In this document: in pieces, positions 1 to 8,236 of the stretch
How the letters are laid out: every line of letters begins with the position of its first letter
How positions within the stretch are numbered: the first letter of the stretch is position 1
Origin: an uncultured Ruminococcus sp.
GTDB taxonomy: Bacteria; Bacillota; Clostridia; RUG12999
Direction of reading: 5' to 3'
Assembly: GCA_902784805.1 (NCBI GenBank)
Contig: CACZWD010000010.1
Span: 1-52,122 of the forward strand
DNA length: 52,122 nucleotides
The notes under the pieces: model-generated
Database searches by the model: none
The model's input: the letters and a program-made list of their open reading frames with translations, nothing else
Told to the model about the DNA's origin: nothing
Made by a program: the position numbers and the translations under genes

Positions 1-509
1 TTATTGCTGTTTCCGAAGGTCTTAGAACCGCGGACGGAAAAAATATTTGCGAAACCGAAGGCAAAATTACAAAGCTTGACGCGTTCGGACATAAAATTTT
101 TACAGGTGCGGGACGTTATCTTGCCGAGTTGATAGGGGATAAGCTAAAATGCAAAACAAGAGCGATAGAGCTTAATACCATGCAGCGGTCAGCGGCGCAT
201 TTCGCGTCAAAAACCGATATTGATGAAGCGTTTATGGCCGGTGCTTTTGCCGTAAGAGCCGCGGAGGAAGGTGAAAACGGCAAAATGGTTGCGTTTGAAA
301 GAAGCGAAGGCGATTATAAATGTACGGCAAAAGCCTGTGAAATAGAAAAAATAGCCAATAAAACAAAATACGTTCCGGATAGCTGGATAACGAAAGACAA
401 GCTTAATGTAACGAATGAGATTATTGAATATATTAAGCCGCTTATACTCGGTGAGCCTGAAATTATTTTTAAAAGCGGTTTGCCGGAACACCTTGTATTG
501 AACATATAG
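1..509 (+). CDS. pfkA: 6-phosphofructokinase, C-terminal part (5' end outside window)
   Basis: Partial gene: the reading frame is open from the window edge (first full codon at base 3) to TAG at 507-509, giving about 168 residues. The segment reading TGAGRYLAELI, then ELNTMQRSAAHFAS and AFMAGAFAVRAAEEG, is typical of the C-terminal half of the longer (about 400-residue) phosphofructokinase clade, which contains both ATP- and pyrophosphate-dependent enzymes. The enzyme phosphorylates fructose 6-phosphate in glycolysis. The phosphoryl-donor residues lie upstream of the window, so the donor (ATP or PPi) cannot be decided. A bidirectional terminator begins at the stop codon. An internal ATG at 129 is not the start, because the frame and family similarity continue upstream of it. 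Confidence 0.8.
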   Translation, partial: IAVSEGLRTADGKNICETEGKITKLDAFGHKIFTGAGRYLAELIGDKLKCKTRAIELNTMQRSAAHFASKTDIDEAFMAGAFAVRAAEEGENGKMVAFERSEGDYKCTAKACEIEKIANKTKYVPDSWITKDKLNVTNEIIEYIKPLILGEPEIIFKSGLPEHLVLNI

Positions 510-538
510 TAAAATCCCCCGTCGGGGGATATTTACTA
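507..538. terminator. Bidirectional terminator shared by pfk and dapA
   Basis: Near-perfect inverted repeat with arms TAGTAAAATCCCCC (507-520) and GGGGGATATTTACTA (524-538) around a 3-nt loop. The outermost bases of each arm are the TAG stop codon of one of the two converging genes (507-509 on plus, 536-538 on minus). A/T-rich flanks on both sides suit termination in both directions. Confidence 0.75.
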
Positions 539-1423
539 TATAAGCTCAAGCTTAGCCATTTCTTCGCGAATGGCTTTTTTATTATCTTCGGAAATTTCCC
601 ATAGAGGAAGCCGGGTTTTCTCACTGCATATTTTCATAAGCGAAAGCGCGTATTTTACGGGCATAGGGCTTGGTTCGGAAAAAAGAAGGTTAATAAGCAC
701 CGAATATTTTTCCTGTATGTTTCTCGCGCCTTTAATATCCCCGTCAAAAAAGCGCCTGCACATATCCGTTACTTCATAGGGTACGAGGTTTGAAAGCACA
801 GAGATTACGCCTGCGCCTCCGCAGGCAAGCAGGGGAAGAACAATATCGTCATTACCGGAATATACGGAAAAATCATCTCCCGCAAGACGATGATATTCAT
901 AGGTTTTACGTACATCGCCTCCCGCGTCCTTTATACCCACAATGTTTTTCACAGAGGAAAGTTTTCCGCAATCTTCAGGTGTAAGAGTTACTCCCGTCCG
1001 AGACGGTACGTTATACAGTATTATCGGCAGTCCGGTCGATTTTGCCACGGCTTCAAAGTGCTTTACAAGTCCGTCTGAATTTGTTTTGTTGTAGTAGGGC
1101 GTAACGTGAAGCAGAGCGTCCGCCCCGCAGCTTTCCATTATGCGGCTAAGCTCCTCCGCGCGGCGTGTGTTATTGCTTCCCGCACCGGCAATTACAGGAA
1201 CCCTACCCCTTATTTTTTTTACGGTAAATTTTAAAATTTCTTTTTTTTCGTCATCTGTAAGAGTTGCGGCTTCTGCGGTTGTTCCAAGTGCCACAATAGA
1301 ATTTACGCCCTTTCCGAGCTGATAATCTATAAGCGCGTCAAGAGCGTTAAAATCAATATTATTATCTTCTGTGAATGGTGTAACAAGTGCTGTCGAGCAG
1401 CCTTTAAACACACATTCTTTCAT
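536..1423 (-). CDS. dapA: 4-hydroxy-tetrahydrodipicolinate synthase
   Basis: 295 residues, the usual DapA length. The enzyme condenses pyruvate with aspartate semialdehyde, the first committed step to diaminopimelate and lysine, and here also to spore dipicolinate. Visible family marks: the GTTAE stretch at 47-51, the YNVPSRTG motif with the active-site tyrosine near 137, and the Schiff-base lysine in GIKDAGG near 165. The start ATG at 1423 is preceded by an AAAGG-type ribosome site. It lies 26 bp downstream of asd on the same strand and is probably co-transcribed with it from the promoter upstream of asd. This fits the pathway, since asd makes its substrate. Confidence 0.95.
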   Translation of the reverse strand: MKECVFKGCSTALVTPFTEDNNIDFNALDALIDYQLGKGVNSIVALGTTAEAATLTDDEKKEILKFTVKKIRGRVPVIAGAGSNNTRRAEELSRIMESCGADALLHVTPYYNKTNSDGLVKHFEAVAKSTGLPIILYNVPSRTGVTLTPEDCGKLSSVKNIVGIKDAGGDVRKTYEYHRLAGDDFSVYSGNDDIVLPLLACGGAGVISVLSNLVPYEVTDMCRRFFDGDIKGARNIQEKYSVLINLLFSEPSPMPVKYALSLMKICSEKTRLPLWEISEDNKKAIREEMAKLELI

Positions 1424-1449
1424 ATAAGAGCCTGCCTTTCGATAAAAAA

Positions 1450-2532
1450 TTATCTTTTAAAATATCCTTTTTCGGCAAGTAATTCCGCCATAAGTACGCC
1501 GCCTCCCGCAGCACCTCTCAAAGTATTATGCGAAAGACATACAAATTTATAATCGTACTGACTGTCCTCGCGAAGCCTGCCTATTGAAACAGCCATACCG
1601 CCTTCAAGATTTCTGTCAAGCTTTGATTGAGGACGGTTATCTTCTTCAAAATAGTTAAGAAACTGCCTCGGAGCGCTCGGAAGATTAAGCTCCTGCGGCG
1701 CACCTTTAAACTCTTTCCACGCCTGTTTGATTTCATTAATTGACGGTTTTTTATCAAAGCTTACAAAAACGGCAGCGGTGTGACCGTCCGAAACGGGAAC
1801 ACGCAAACACTGCGTTGTTATCGCCGGAGAAGTGGCATCAACAATTTTATCACCTTCAAGCGTACCCCAGATTTTAAGCGGCTCAATTTCACTTTTTTCT
1901 TCTTCGCCGCCGATATAAGGTATAACGTTATCAATCATTTCGGGCCATGTGTCAAAAGTTTTGCCGGCACCCGAAATTGCCTGATATGTACAAGCAAGAA
2001 CTTTTTTGACGCCGTATTTCATAAGCGGATGAAGCGCGGGAACATAGCTTTGAAGCGAGCAGTTTGATTTAACCGCTATAAAGCCCCGTTTTGTTCCGAG
2101 ACGCTTTTTCTGCGCCGCGATAACTTCGGCGTGGTCCGGGTTGATTTCGGGAATTATCATGGGAACATCGGGTGTATGGCGGTTTGCGGAATTGTTTGAA
2201 ATAACAGGACATTCAGCCTTTGCATAAGCTTCTTCAAGAGCCTTTATTTCATCTTTTTTCATATCTACCGCGCAAAAAACAAAATCAACCGTTTCGGCAA
2301 TAAGTTTAAGGTCGGCAGATGCGTCGTAAACCTTCATTTTTTTAACCTTTTCAGGCATGGGAGAAGTCATTTTCCATCTTCCGCCCAGGGCTTCCTCATA
2401 GGTTTTACCTGCGCTCCTGCTTGAAGCGGCAAGCATTTCAATATGAAACCATGGGTGATTTTCAAGAAGTGTAATAAAACGCTGACCCACCATACCGGTA
2501 GCGCCTATAACGGCGACCTTATAATTATGCAT
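1450..2532 (-). CDS. asd: Aspartate-semialdehyde dehydrogenase (archaeal/fungal-type branch)
   Basis: 360 residues from ATG 2532. The frame is open to 2616, but the upstream stretch looks non-coding. AAAGGA sits about 9 nt before 2532, and the Rossmann motif AVIGATGMVGQ starts at residue 7, as expected for the family. The enzyme reduces aspartyl phosphate to the semialdehyde with NADPH. The active-site cysteine is in KSNCSLQ (residue 158). The overall pattern (GGRWKM, KSNCSLQ, SGAGKT further on) resembles the archaeal-type enzymes rather than the E. coli type. It is the first gene of the asd-dapA unit and is driven by the promoter at 2607-2635. Confidence 0.93.
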   Translation of the reverse strand: MHNYKVAVIGATGMVGQRFITLLENHPWFHIEMLAASSRSAGKTYEEALGGRWKMTSPMPEKVKKMKVYDASADLKLIAETVDFVFCAVDMKKDEIKALEEAYAKAECPVISNNSANRHTPDVPMIIPEINPDHAEVIAAQKKRLGTKRGFIAVKSNCSLQSYVPALHPLMKYGVKKVLACTYQAISGAGKTFDTWPEMIDNVIPYIGGEEEKSEIEPLKIWGTLEGDKIVDATSPAITTQCLRVPVSDGHTAAVFVSFDKKPSINEIKQAWKEFKGAPQELNLPSAPRQFLNYFEEDNRPQSKLDRNLEGGMAVSIGRLREDSQYDYKFVCLSHNTLRGAAGGGVLMAELLAEKGYFKR

Positions 2533-2606
2533 ATATATCAATCCTTTCAAATCCGCATAATATTTTATGCTGTAAATTCTAAACGGGTTACAAAAACACC
2601 TTATAT

Positions 2607-2635
2607 ATTTTAACATATAATTAAGAAATAGTCAA
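2607..2635 (-). promoter_or_regulatory. Sigma-A promoter of asd-dapA
   Basis: On the minus strand TTGACT (2630-2635), 17-bp spacer, TAAAAT (2607-2612), with TGT just before the -10. It lies about 75 bp upstream of the asd start. The leader is too short for a lysine riboswitch. Confidence 0.8.
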
Positions 2636-2734
2636 TCATTTTTTTTATTTAAGTTAAAAAAGCAGGAGCAGCGGTATAAGTAAACTCTGTTTTTTGCGAA
2701 AAAAGAGCAAGGCAACGGGCGGATGTTTTTCCGA

Positions 2735-2767
2735 AAAGAAAAACGGAGCAAAGCTTTCCTTTGCTCC
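2735..2767 (-). terminator. Intrinsic terminator of the PD-(D/E)XK-like gene
   Basis: Stem GGAGCAAAG (2745-2753) / CTTTGCTCC (2759-2767) with a 5-nt loop. On the minus strand it is followed by GTTTTTCTTTT (2734-2744). It lies about 60 bp beyond the stop codon at 2827. Confidence 0.85.
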
Positions 2768-2826
2768 GACGTGGCTAAAGACTACGATTTAACAAGATCG
2801 TAGTAATCGTTAAAATCAATAACCTC

Positions 2827-3696
2827 TCATTCACCCGATATATTAAAGTATTCCATTGAACTGGAAACCCATTCATCTATAAGTGTTTTGTTTTGCTTGT
2901 ATTCTGCGTAACCCTTGATACGTAAGTAATACTCTTTAAAACGAGGTTTATAATTCAGATCAAGCCCTTCATTGTCGGCTTTGTCAATCAAATTTGAATC
3001 TTCGTTTCCCTTGAAAACAAGATACATATAATCTTTCTTGGGGCGAAACATTAAAAAATTCTTTGACATTCCATCTTTTGTCATGCCAATATAGAATTTA
3101 TTGTACTTTAATTCGAATCCACCAATAATATCCTGCAAGTTTTCAAATATTAAATCCATTTCTTTAAGAATTTTGACAGTGCTTTTTGTTTCCCAATATT
3201 TGCGATCCGTCACTTCAAGTTGTTCATCTTCTTCATTAGCATATGTCACTCTATCTAATATTTTTGTGAAAGTAAGCGCAAGACCGCCATCTTGTTTAAA
3301 CGCCGAAAGTTGTAATGCAATTAATGGAATAGATCCATTGAATAAGGATATAACATTCATAAATCTTCCAGTAATTTCCTCTGCAACAATAACAGCGCAG
3401 TGATCATACTGAGGATAACGTTTCCTTTCGCTGTCCCAATACTCAATTGTTCGGATAATATGACTCGGATCGGTTGCTCCAAGTTGGATTTCAACTTCAT
3501 ATCGAGTTCCGTTATCATCAGCAAGAAGCAAATCAAGACGTCCTCCAGTAGGCTGGATTTTTTCTCTTTGAATAGGTGATAATTCACCTAACCCCAGCAC
3601 GGATGGATCGCTGAAAATATAATCTTGTATCTGTTTTTCATTGATATCTGAATGCGCTTTTAACATAATTCTCTCTAATCCAATGATTTTTGCCAT
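2827..3696 (-). CDS. Uncharacterised PD-(D/E)XK nuclease-like protein
   Basis: 289 residues, start ATG 3696 behind GGAGG. I do not recognise a named family. The N-terminal half has GRLDLLL (Asp55), then YEVEIQLG (Glu69, Gln71) after a 13-residue gap, followed by TIEYWDSER and a CAVIVAEE strand. This D-x13-ExQ layout with following helix is typical of PD-(D/E)XK nuclease folds, including NucS-like and orphan restriction-like proteins. The C-terminal half is lysine- and tyrosine-rich (FRPKKDYMYLVFKG) and may bind nucleic acid or a partner. There is no methylase or other defence gene beside it. It is a single-gene unit between a tRNA and its own terminator. A nuclease function is inferred from the motif only. 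Confidence 0.7.
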   Translation of the reverse strand: MAKIIGLERIMLKAHSDINEKQIQDYIFSDPSVLGLGELSPIQREKIQPTGGRLDLLLADDNGTRYEVEIQLGATDPSHIIRTIEYWDSERKRYPQYDHCAVIVAEEITGRFMNVISLFNGSIPLIALQLSAFKQDGGLALTFTKILDRVTYANEEDEQLEVTDRKYWETKSTVKILKEMDLIFENLQDIIGGFELKYNKFYIGMTKDGMSKNFLMFRPKKDYMYLVFKGNEDSNLIDKADNEGLDLNYKPRFKEYYLRIKGYAEYKQNKTLIDEWVSSSMEYFNISGE

Positions 3697-3751
3697 TTCT
3701 CATTTCCTCCATATATGTAAGAGTTGCGTTTGAGATTTATTGATAGTAAAC

Positions 3752-3789
3752 AATAGGACTACTATCTATGTTAAAATAGTAGCCCTATT
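3752..3789. repeat. Inverted repeat between tRNA-Ser and the nuclease-like gene
   Basis: 14-bp arms AATAGGACTACTAT (3752-3765) and ATAGTAGCCCTATT (3776-3789) around a 10-nt loop. The single mismatch becomes a G-U pair in minus-strand RNA. It starts 2 bp after the tRNA 3' end. It may be the tRNA terminator or processing hairpin, or an operator for the downstream gene. The following T-run is weak. Confidence 0.6.
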
Positions 3790-3790
3790 C

Positions 3791-3882
3791 TGGCGGAGAG
3801 AAAGGGATTTGAACCCTTGAACGGCTATCAACCGTTACACGATTTCCAATCGTGCGCCTTAAACCAACTCAGCCATCTCTCC
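3791..3882 (-). tRNA. tRNA-Ser (anticodon GGA)
   Basis: The minus strand folds as a class II tRNA: acceptor stem GGAGAGA (3876-3882) with TCTCTCC, discriminator G and an encoded CCA (3791-3793). The anticodon stem is CACGA/TCGTG around TTGGAAA, giving anticodon GGA. There is a long variable arm (AACGG/CCGTT region), and the T arm carries GGTTCAAATCC. Length is 92 nt. It reads UCC and UCU codons. Confidence 0.97.
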
Positions 3883-3907
3883 AAAGCTGTTTTGTTTACC
3901 GCAATAT

Positions 3908-3936
3908 ATTATAACATATGGGAGAAGGTTTGTCAA
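3908..3936 (-). promoter_or_regulatory. Promoter of tRNA-Ser
   Basis: Consensus sigma-A promoter on the minus strand: TTGACA (3931-3936), 17-bp spacer, TATAAT (3908-3913), with TGT before the -10. The tRNA begins 26 bp downstream. Confidence 0.9.
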
Positions 3937-3990
3937 GAAAAATTTTTGCTTTTATTATGTGAAAAATGGATTAAAATATTGTAAAAGCTA

Positions 3991-4019
3991 TTGCTAAATT
4001 TTAAAAAATATGGTAAAAT
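3991..4019 (+). promoter_or_regulatory. Promoter of the two-component/fakA operon
   Basis: TTGCTA (3991-3996), 17-bp spacer ending TGG, TAAAAT (4014-4019). The -35 is weak (4/6), compensated by an extended -10. It lies 35 bp upstream of the response regulator ATG, which has GGAGG at an ideal distance. Confidence 0.6.
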
Positions 4020-4054
4020 ATATGATAGTATGTATTTAGACGGAGGAAAATTTC

Positions 4055-4732
4055 ATGGGCCTTGTTCTTGTTGTTGATGATGATTATAACATTTGTGACC
4101 TCATTACAATGTATCTTGAAAAAGAAGGATACAAGGTTGTTACGGCAAATGACGGTGTGCAGGCGCTCGAGGTTTTTAAGACGGCTGCGCCCGATATGGT
4201 TTTGCTTGATATAATGCTTCCGGGTATGGACGGAATTGATGTCTGCCGTGAAATCAGGCGAATAAGCCGTGTGCCTGTTATTATGCTTACAGCAAAAGGA
4301 GAAACATTTGATAAGGTGCTGGGGCTTGAAATAGGCGCGGACGATTACATAGTTAAACCGTTTGAGCCGAGAGAGGTTATTGCGAGAATCAAAGCGGTTT
4401 TAAGGCGTGTACAGTCACAGAAGTCCGAAACAAAGGAGCTTGTTTTTCCCGGACTTGTTATTAATATTACAACATATACTCTTGAAATAAACGGGCAAGA
4501 GACTGAAGTGCCGAAAAAAGAGCTGGAGCTTCTGTATTATCTCGCTTCTAATCCAAACCGTGTTTTTTCGAGAGATATGCTTCTTGACAAAGTGTGGGGA
4601 TATGATTTTTACGGAAACTCAAGAACAGTTGATGTACATATTCATCGTCTGCGTGAAAAGCTTGACGGTGTTTCGGAAAGCTGGAGGCTTAAAACTGTAA
4701 GCGGTGTCGGGTATAAGTTTGAAACCGCGTAA
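4055..4732 (+). CDS. OmpR/PhoB-family DNA-binding response regulator
   Basis: 225 residues. Receiver domain at 1-120 with the acidic pocket VVDDD (8-10), phospho-acceptor Asp52 in LLDIMLPG, Thr79 in MLTAKG and Lys101 in IVKPF. Winged-helix effector domain at about 130-224, ending SRTVDVHIHRLREKL and VSGVGYKFE, as in PhoB relatives. It should bind DNA as a dimer when phosphorylated by the kinase encoded 15 bp downstream. It is the first gene of a five-gene run (regulator, kinase, Asp23-like, FakA-like, RdgB). The stimulus is not evident, although the neighbours suggest envelope or lipid status. Confidence 0.93.
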   Translation: MGLVLVVDDDYNICDLITMYLEKEGYKVVTANDGVQALEVFKTAAPDMVLLDIMLPGMDGIDVCREIRRISRVPVIMLTAKGETFDKVLGLEIGADDYIVKPFEPREVIARIKAVLRRVQSQKSETKELVFPGLVINITTYTLEINGQETEVPKKELELLYYLASNPNRVFSRDMLLDKVWGYDFYGNSRTVDVHIHRLREKLDGVSESWRLKTVSGVGYKFETA

Positions 4733-4747
4733 AAAGAAGGTTTTAAC

Positions 4748-6208
4748 ATGAAAAGTATTAAATCAAGGCTTCGGGCAGCAGTTGTGCTGATTGTTCTTAT
4801 AAGCGTTTTTGCGGAAGCCGCGGTTGTTTATTATTCATTGGGCAGAGTATATAGGCGGCAGGAAGGCGCGAATATTTGTGATACCGCCAAAAGGCTTTGC
4901 AATGTTGCTGCCGGAATTATGGGCGTGACGGATATTTCCGGACTTGAATATACAAATATTCTTGAAATTGTTTACAGCAACGATATTCAGGCTTACAGTG
5001 AAAGCCGCGGATATTATATAATGACGGTCGATAAATATAACCGGGTTATTTTTTCATCGCAGAACGCACATAATATTGTTAAACATATCGGTGTTCCGCA
5101 GGAGTTTATTAAAAAAGTGCTTGCGGGTGAGAGCTTTGAGGCAACCGCGGATTTGTCCGATTATTACGGTAAAAGCGTTATTACCGCGGCATATCCCGTT
5201 ACTGAAAAAGGCGAAATAATCGGTGCGGTCGTTTGCAGCTTGCCGCTTAACTATCTGACGGCGCTTCGCAAAAACACAATGGCTTCCATTGTGCTTGTAA
5301 TGATTCCGCTTTTTGCCATAAGTCTTTTGGTTGCGTACGCGGTTTCGGGAACGATAACAAATCCTGTGTCGAAGCTCAGCGTTGCGGCAAAAAATATTGC
5401 CGCCGGAGATTTATCGCAAAGAGTGGATATAAAATATAAAAATGAGATAGGCGAGCTTGCGGAAAATTTTAATAATATGGCGCAGGCGCTTGAAAGTTCC
5501 GATAAGATGAAAAATAGTTTTATTTCGGATGTTTCTCATGAGCTTCGCACGCCGCTGACAATAATTATCGGTTTTTTGCAGGGGATTTCAGACGGCACGA
5601 TAACCGAAGAAAAGCACGGTAAATATATAAACATTTGTCTTGACGAAAGCCGCCGGCTTTCCCGGCTTGTAAACCAGCTGCTTGATGTCGCAAGGCTGGA
5701 GGCGGACGCGTCAAAGGCGGAGCGCTCCGTTTTCGATATAAATGAAAAAATAAGAAAAACAGTGCTTGGTTTTGAGGATAGGGCAAAAAGCAAAAAAATA
5801 CGTATCAGAGCGGAATTTGAAGCGGAAAAGCTGTTTGTCAGCGCGGAGAGCGATAATATAGAAAGGGTTTTGTTAAATCTTCTTGACAACGCCTTGAAAT
5901 TTACGCAGGAAGACGGTAATATAATTATATCAACGGGCAAAAAAAACGGGAAAGCGGAAATATCCGTTTCAAACAGCGGCGGCGGAATTTCCGAAGAAGA
6001 TATGCTTCATATCTGGGATAAATTTTATAAAACCGATAAATCAAGAAGTGCCGATAAAAAGGGTGCGGGGCTGGGACTTTATATTGTAAAAACAATAATA
6101 AACAGTCATGGAGAGCGTATAACTGTTTCGTGCGATGAAAATGCGGCGGAACAGACGATATATACAACCTTTAAGTTTAATTTAAAATCATTAGAAAAGG
6201 AGAGTTAA
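4748..6208 (+). CDS. Membrane sensor histidine kinase
   Basis: 486 residues. TM1 at about 10-30, extracytoplasmic sensor about 31-176 (PAS/Cache-like in appearance: YYIMTVDKYNRVIFSS), TM2 about 178-200, HAMP linker about 200-250. The HisKA dimerisation domain carries His264 in FISDVSHELRTPLT. The HATPase_c domain has the N box with DNALKF, the G1 box and KGAGLGLYIVK. It phosphorylates the response regulator encoded just upstream. The stop codon is 4 bp before the next gene, so transcription and probably translation are coupled. Confidence 0.93.
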   Translation: MKSIKSRLRAAVVLIVLISVFAEAAVVYYSLGRVYRRQEGANICDTAKRLCNVAAGIMGVTDISGLEYTNILEIVYSNDIQAYSESRGYYIMTVDKYNRVIFSSQNAHNIVKHIGVPQEFIKKVLAGESFEATADLSDYYGKSVITAAYPVTEKGEIIGAVVCSLPLNYLTALRKNTMASIVLVMIPLFAISLLVAYAVSGTITNPVSKLSVAAKNIAAGDLSQRVDIKYKNEIGELAENFNNMAQALESSDKMKNSFISDVSHELRTPLTIIIGFLQGISDGTITEEKHGKYINICLDESRRLSRLVNQLLDVARLEADASKAERSVFDINEKIRKTVLGFEDRAKSKKIRIRAEFEAEKLFVSAESDNIERVLLNLLDNALKFTQEDGNIIISTGKKNGKAEISVSNSGGGISEEDMLHIWDKFYKTDKSRSADKKGAGLGLYIVKTIINSHGERITVSCDENAAEQTIYTTFKFNLKSLEKES

Positions 6209-6212
6209 TGAT

Positions 6213-6560
6213 ATGGCAGTAAAAATCAATACAAACAAAGGACAGGTAGTAATTACAAATAAGGTCATTGTTAAAACCATTGCAAATGTGTGTATGAGCT
6301 GTTACGGCGTTGTCGGTTTTGCTTATGGCGGAAAAACGCTTAAAAAGGACAATATTTCACAGCTTTCAAAAGGTGTTAAAATTCGCGCAAACGGTACAAA
6401 GCTTATAATTGATATTTATATTGTGGCGGCTTTTGGCGTAAATGTTCAGACTATAAGCGAAAGCATTTGCCGGAACATTAAATATGAAATTGAACATATG
6501 ATGGGCATTGGCGTTGAAAAAGTTATTGTTCATATTGAGAAAATGTCGTCTGCCGATTAA
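6213..6560 (+). CDS. Asp23/Gls24 family envelope-stress protein (YloU-like)
   Basis: 115 residues, matching the DUF322/Asp23 family (start GQVVITNKVIVKTIANVCMSCYGVVG). In Firmicutes a YloU-type protein is regularly encoded beside the YloV/FakA kinase, exactly as here, where fakA follows by 27 bp. Asp23 relatives associate with the membrane under envelope stress, and YloU itself has no settled biochemical role. ATG 6213 lies only 4 bp after the kinase stop and has AAGGAG upstream within the kinase 3' end. Confidence 0.88.
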   Translation: MAVKINTNKGQVVITNKVIVKTIANVCMSCYGVVGFAYGGKTLKKDNISQLSKGVKIRANGTKLIIDIYIVAAFGVNVQTISESICRNIKYEIEHMMGIGVEKVIVHIEKMSSAD

Positions 6561-6587
6561 TCTGACTTGTTAAGGAGATTTTAAAAT

Positions 6588-8231
6588 ATGCTAACAGGAA
6601 AACAATATGCGAATATGATTATATCAGCAGCTAATAATCTTATGAACAATAAAGAGCTGCTTAATGAAATGAATGTGTTTCCCGTGCCTGACGGAGATAC
6701 GGGTAAAAATATGTCAATGAGTATATCCGGCGCTAAAGAAGCTGCCGAGAAATGTCTTGAAACAGACTGTGATATTACTACGGTTGCCGACAAAGCCGCA
6801 ATGGCGACTCTGCGCGGAGCGAGAGGCAATTCGGGCGTAATTTTGTCACAGCTTTTGAGAGGTATTGCGAAAGAAATGAAAAATAAGAAAAACATAAACG
6901 CTCTTTCTTTCGCGAAATGCTTTTCATCGGCAAGCGCAACGGCGTACAGCGCCGTAATGAAGCCGACGGAGGGAACAATTCTTACGGTTGCGAGAGAAAG
7001 CGCGCAAGCGGTTGAAAAGCTTGCCGATAAAACAGATGTAACGGTTATTTTAAAAGAGGCTGTAAAGGCGGCAAATATATCGCTTAACCATACGCCGGAG
7101 CTTCTTCCGAAGCTCAAACAGGCGGGCGTTGTTGATGCCGGAGGCAAGGGGTGGACTCTTGTGCTTGAAGGTATGCTTTATTATCTTGAAAACGGCACGG
7201 TTGTCATTCTTACCGAATCCGATAAAAAGGCTGATACAAAAAAGCTTGCAGAGGTAGCCGATGAGGAAATAACCTTTACTTATTGTACAGAATTTTTAAT
7301 TGATAAAAAAAGTCCGGAAGTAAATGTTGACCGTTTTAAAAACACGATTTCAAAAATAGGCGACTGTATGGTAGTCATTGAGGATTTTGACGTGGTAAAA
7401 GTACATATTCATACCGATAATCCGGGTATTGTTATACAAAACGCGCTTAAAATAGGCAGCCTTAACGATATAAAAATAGATAATATGCGCTATCAGCACA
7501 ACGAGAAAATTATAAAAAACGCGGAAGAAATTACAAAAAACAAAAAAGAATCAAAGCCGAAAGAACCGCCGAAGCCTTATGCCATAATTGCGGTTTCGGC
7601 AGGCGAAGGATATTCGGAAATTATGAGAGAGCTTGGCGTAAGTGAAATAATTGAGGGCGGTCAGACCATGAATCCGAGTGCGGGAGATATTCTTGAAGCC
7701 ATAAACAAAGCTAATGCCGAGACAGTTTATATTCTTCCAAACAACAAGAATATTATTATGGCGGCGCAGAGCGCAAAAGAAATGGCAAAATGCGAGGTAC
7801 GCGTCATAGGAACAACCTCCGTGCCGCAGGGTATTTCCGCAATGCTTGGCTTCTCGGCGGAAGCTGACGCGGATATAAACGAGGCGGCAATGCTTTCTAT
7901 GGCGGAGGGAGTTTCGGCGGGAAGCGTTACTTATGCCGTAAGGGATAGTGAAAATAACGGTATAAAGATAAAAAAAGATGATATTATCGGGCTTACGGAT
8001 GCGGGAATAGTCGCAAGCGGCAAGGATATTAACGATATTGCCGTCGCGGTGTGCGAAAGCATTGTAAATGAGGATACGGGACTTTTAACCGTATATTACG
8101 GTGATGAAATCAGCGAAGAAACAGCGGAAAAGCTTGAAGAAGCTCTGAATGAAAAATTTAAAGATTTTGATATTTCAATTCAGTACGGCGGTCAGCCGAT
8201 ATATTATTATAACATTGCGGCGGAGGAATGA
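6588..8231 (+). CDS. fakA: Fatty acid kinase subunit FakA-like (DAK domain, YloV)
   Basis: 547 residues, the family length. The N-terminal DhaL-type nucleotide domain has FPVPDGDTGKNM (31-42, Mg-binding aspartates) and RGARGNSG further on. The middle linker is followed by a C-terminal DegV/EDD-like domain (IAVSAGEGYSEIMRELG, then ILPNNKNI). FakA phosphorylates fatty acids carried by a FakB (DegV-family) protein. No fakB is in the window, so the partner must be elsewhere. The acyl phosphate product is a substrate route for PlsY, which is also encoded in this window at 29733. The gene overlaps the longest form of the rdgB ORF. Confidence 0.9.
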   Translation: MLTGKQYANMIISAANNLMNNKELLNEMNVFPVPDGDTGKNMSMSISGAKEAAEKCLETDCDITTVADKAAMATLRGARGNSGVILSQLLRGIAKEMKNKKNINALSFAKCFSSASATAYSAVMKPTEGTILTVARESAQAVEKLADKTDVTVILKEAVKAANISLNHTPELLPKLKQAGVVDAGGKGWTLVLEGMLYYLENGTVVILTESDKKADTKKLAEVADEEITFTYCTEFLIDKKSPEVNVDRFKNTISKIGDCMVVIEDFDVVKVHIHTDNPGIVIQNALKIGSLNDIKIDNMRYQHNEKIIKNAEEITKNKKESKPKEPPKPYAIIAVSAGEGYSEIMRELGVSEIIEGGQTMNPSAGDILEAINKANAETVYILPNNKNIIMAAQSAKEMAKCEVRVIGTTSVPQGISAMLGFSAEADADINEAAMLSMAEGVSAGSVTYAVRDSENNGIKIKKDDIIGLTDAGIVASGKDINDIAVAVCESIVNEDTGLLTVYYGDEISEETAEKLEEALNEKFKDFDISIQYGGQPIYYYNIAAEE

Positions 8232-8236
8232 AAAAG

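Noticed and set aside
2533..2640. Lysine riboswitch before asd
   Set aside because: The leader from promoter to start is under 80 nt and lacks the L-box folds.
2700..3882. Genomic island integrated at the tRNA-Ser 3' end
   Set aside because: No direct repeat of the tRNA 3' end and no integrase; the tRNA is intact with encoded CCA.
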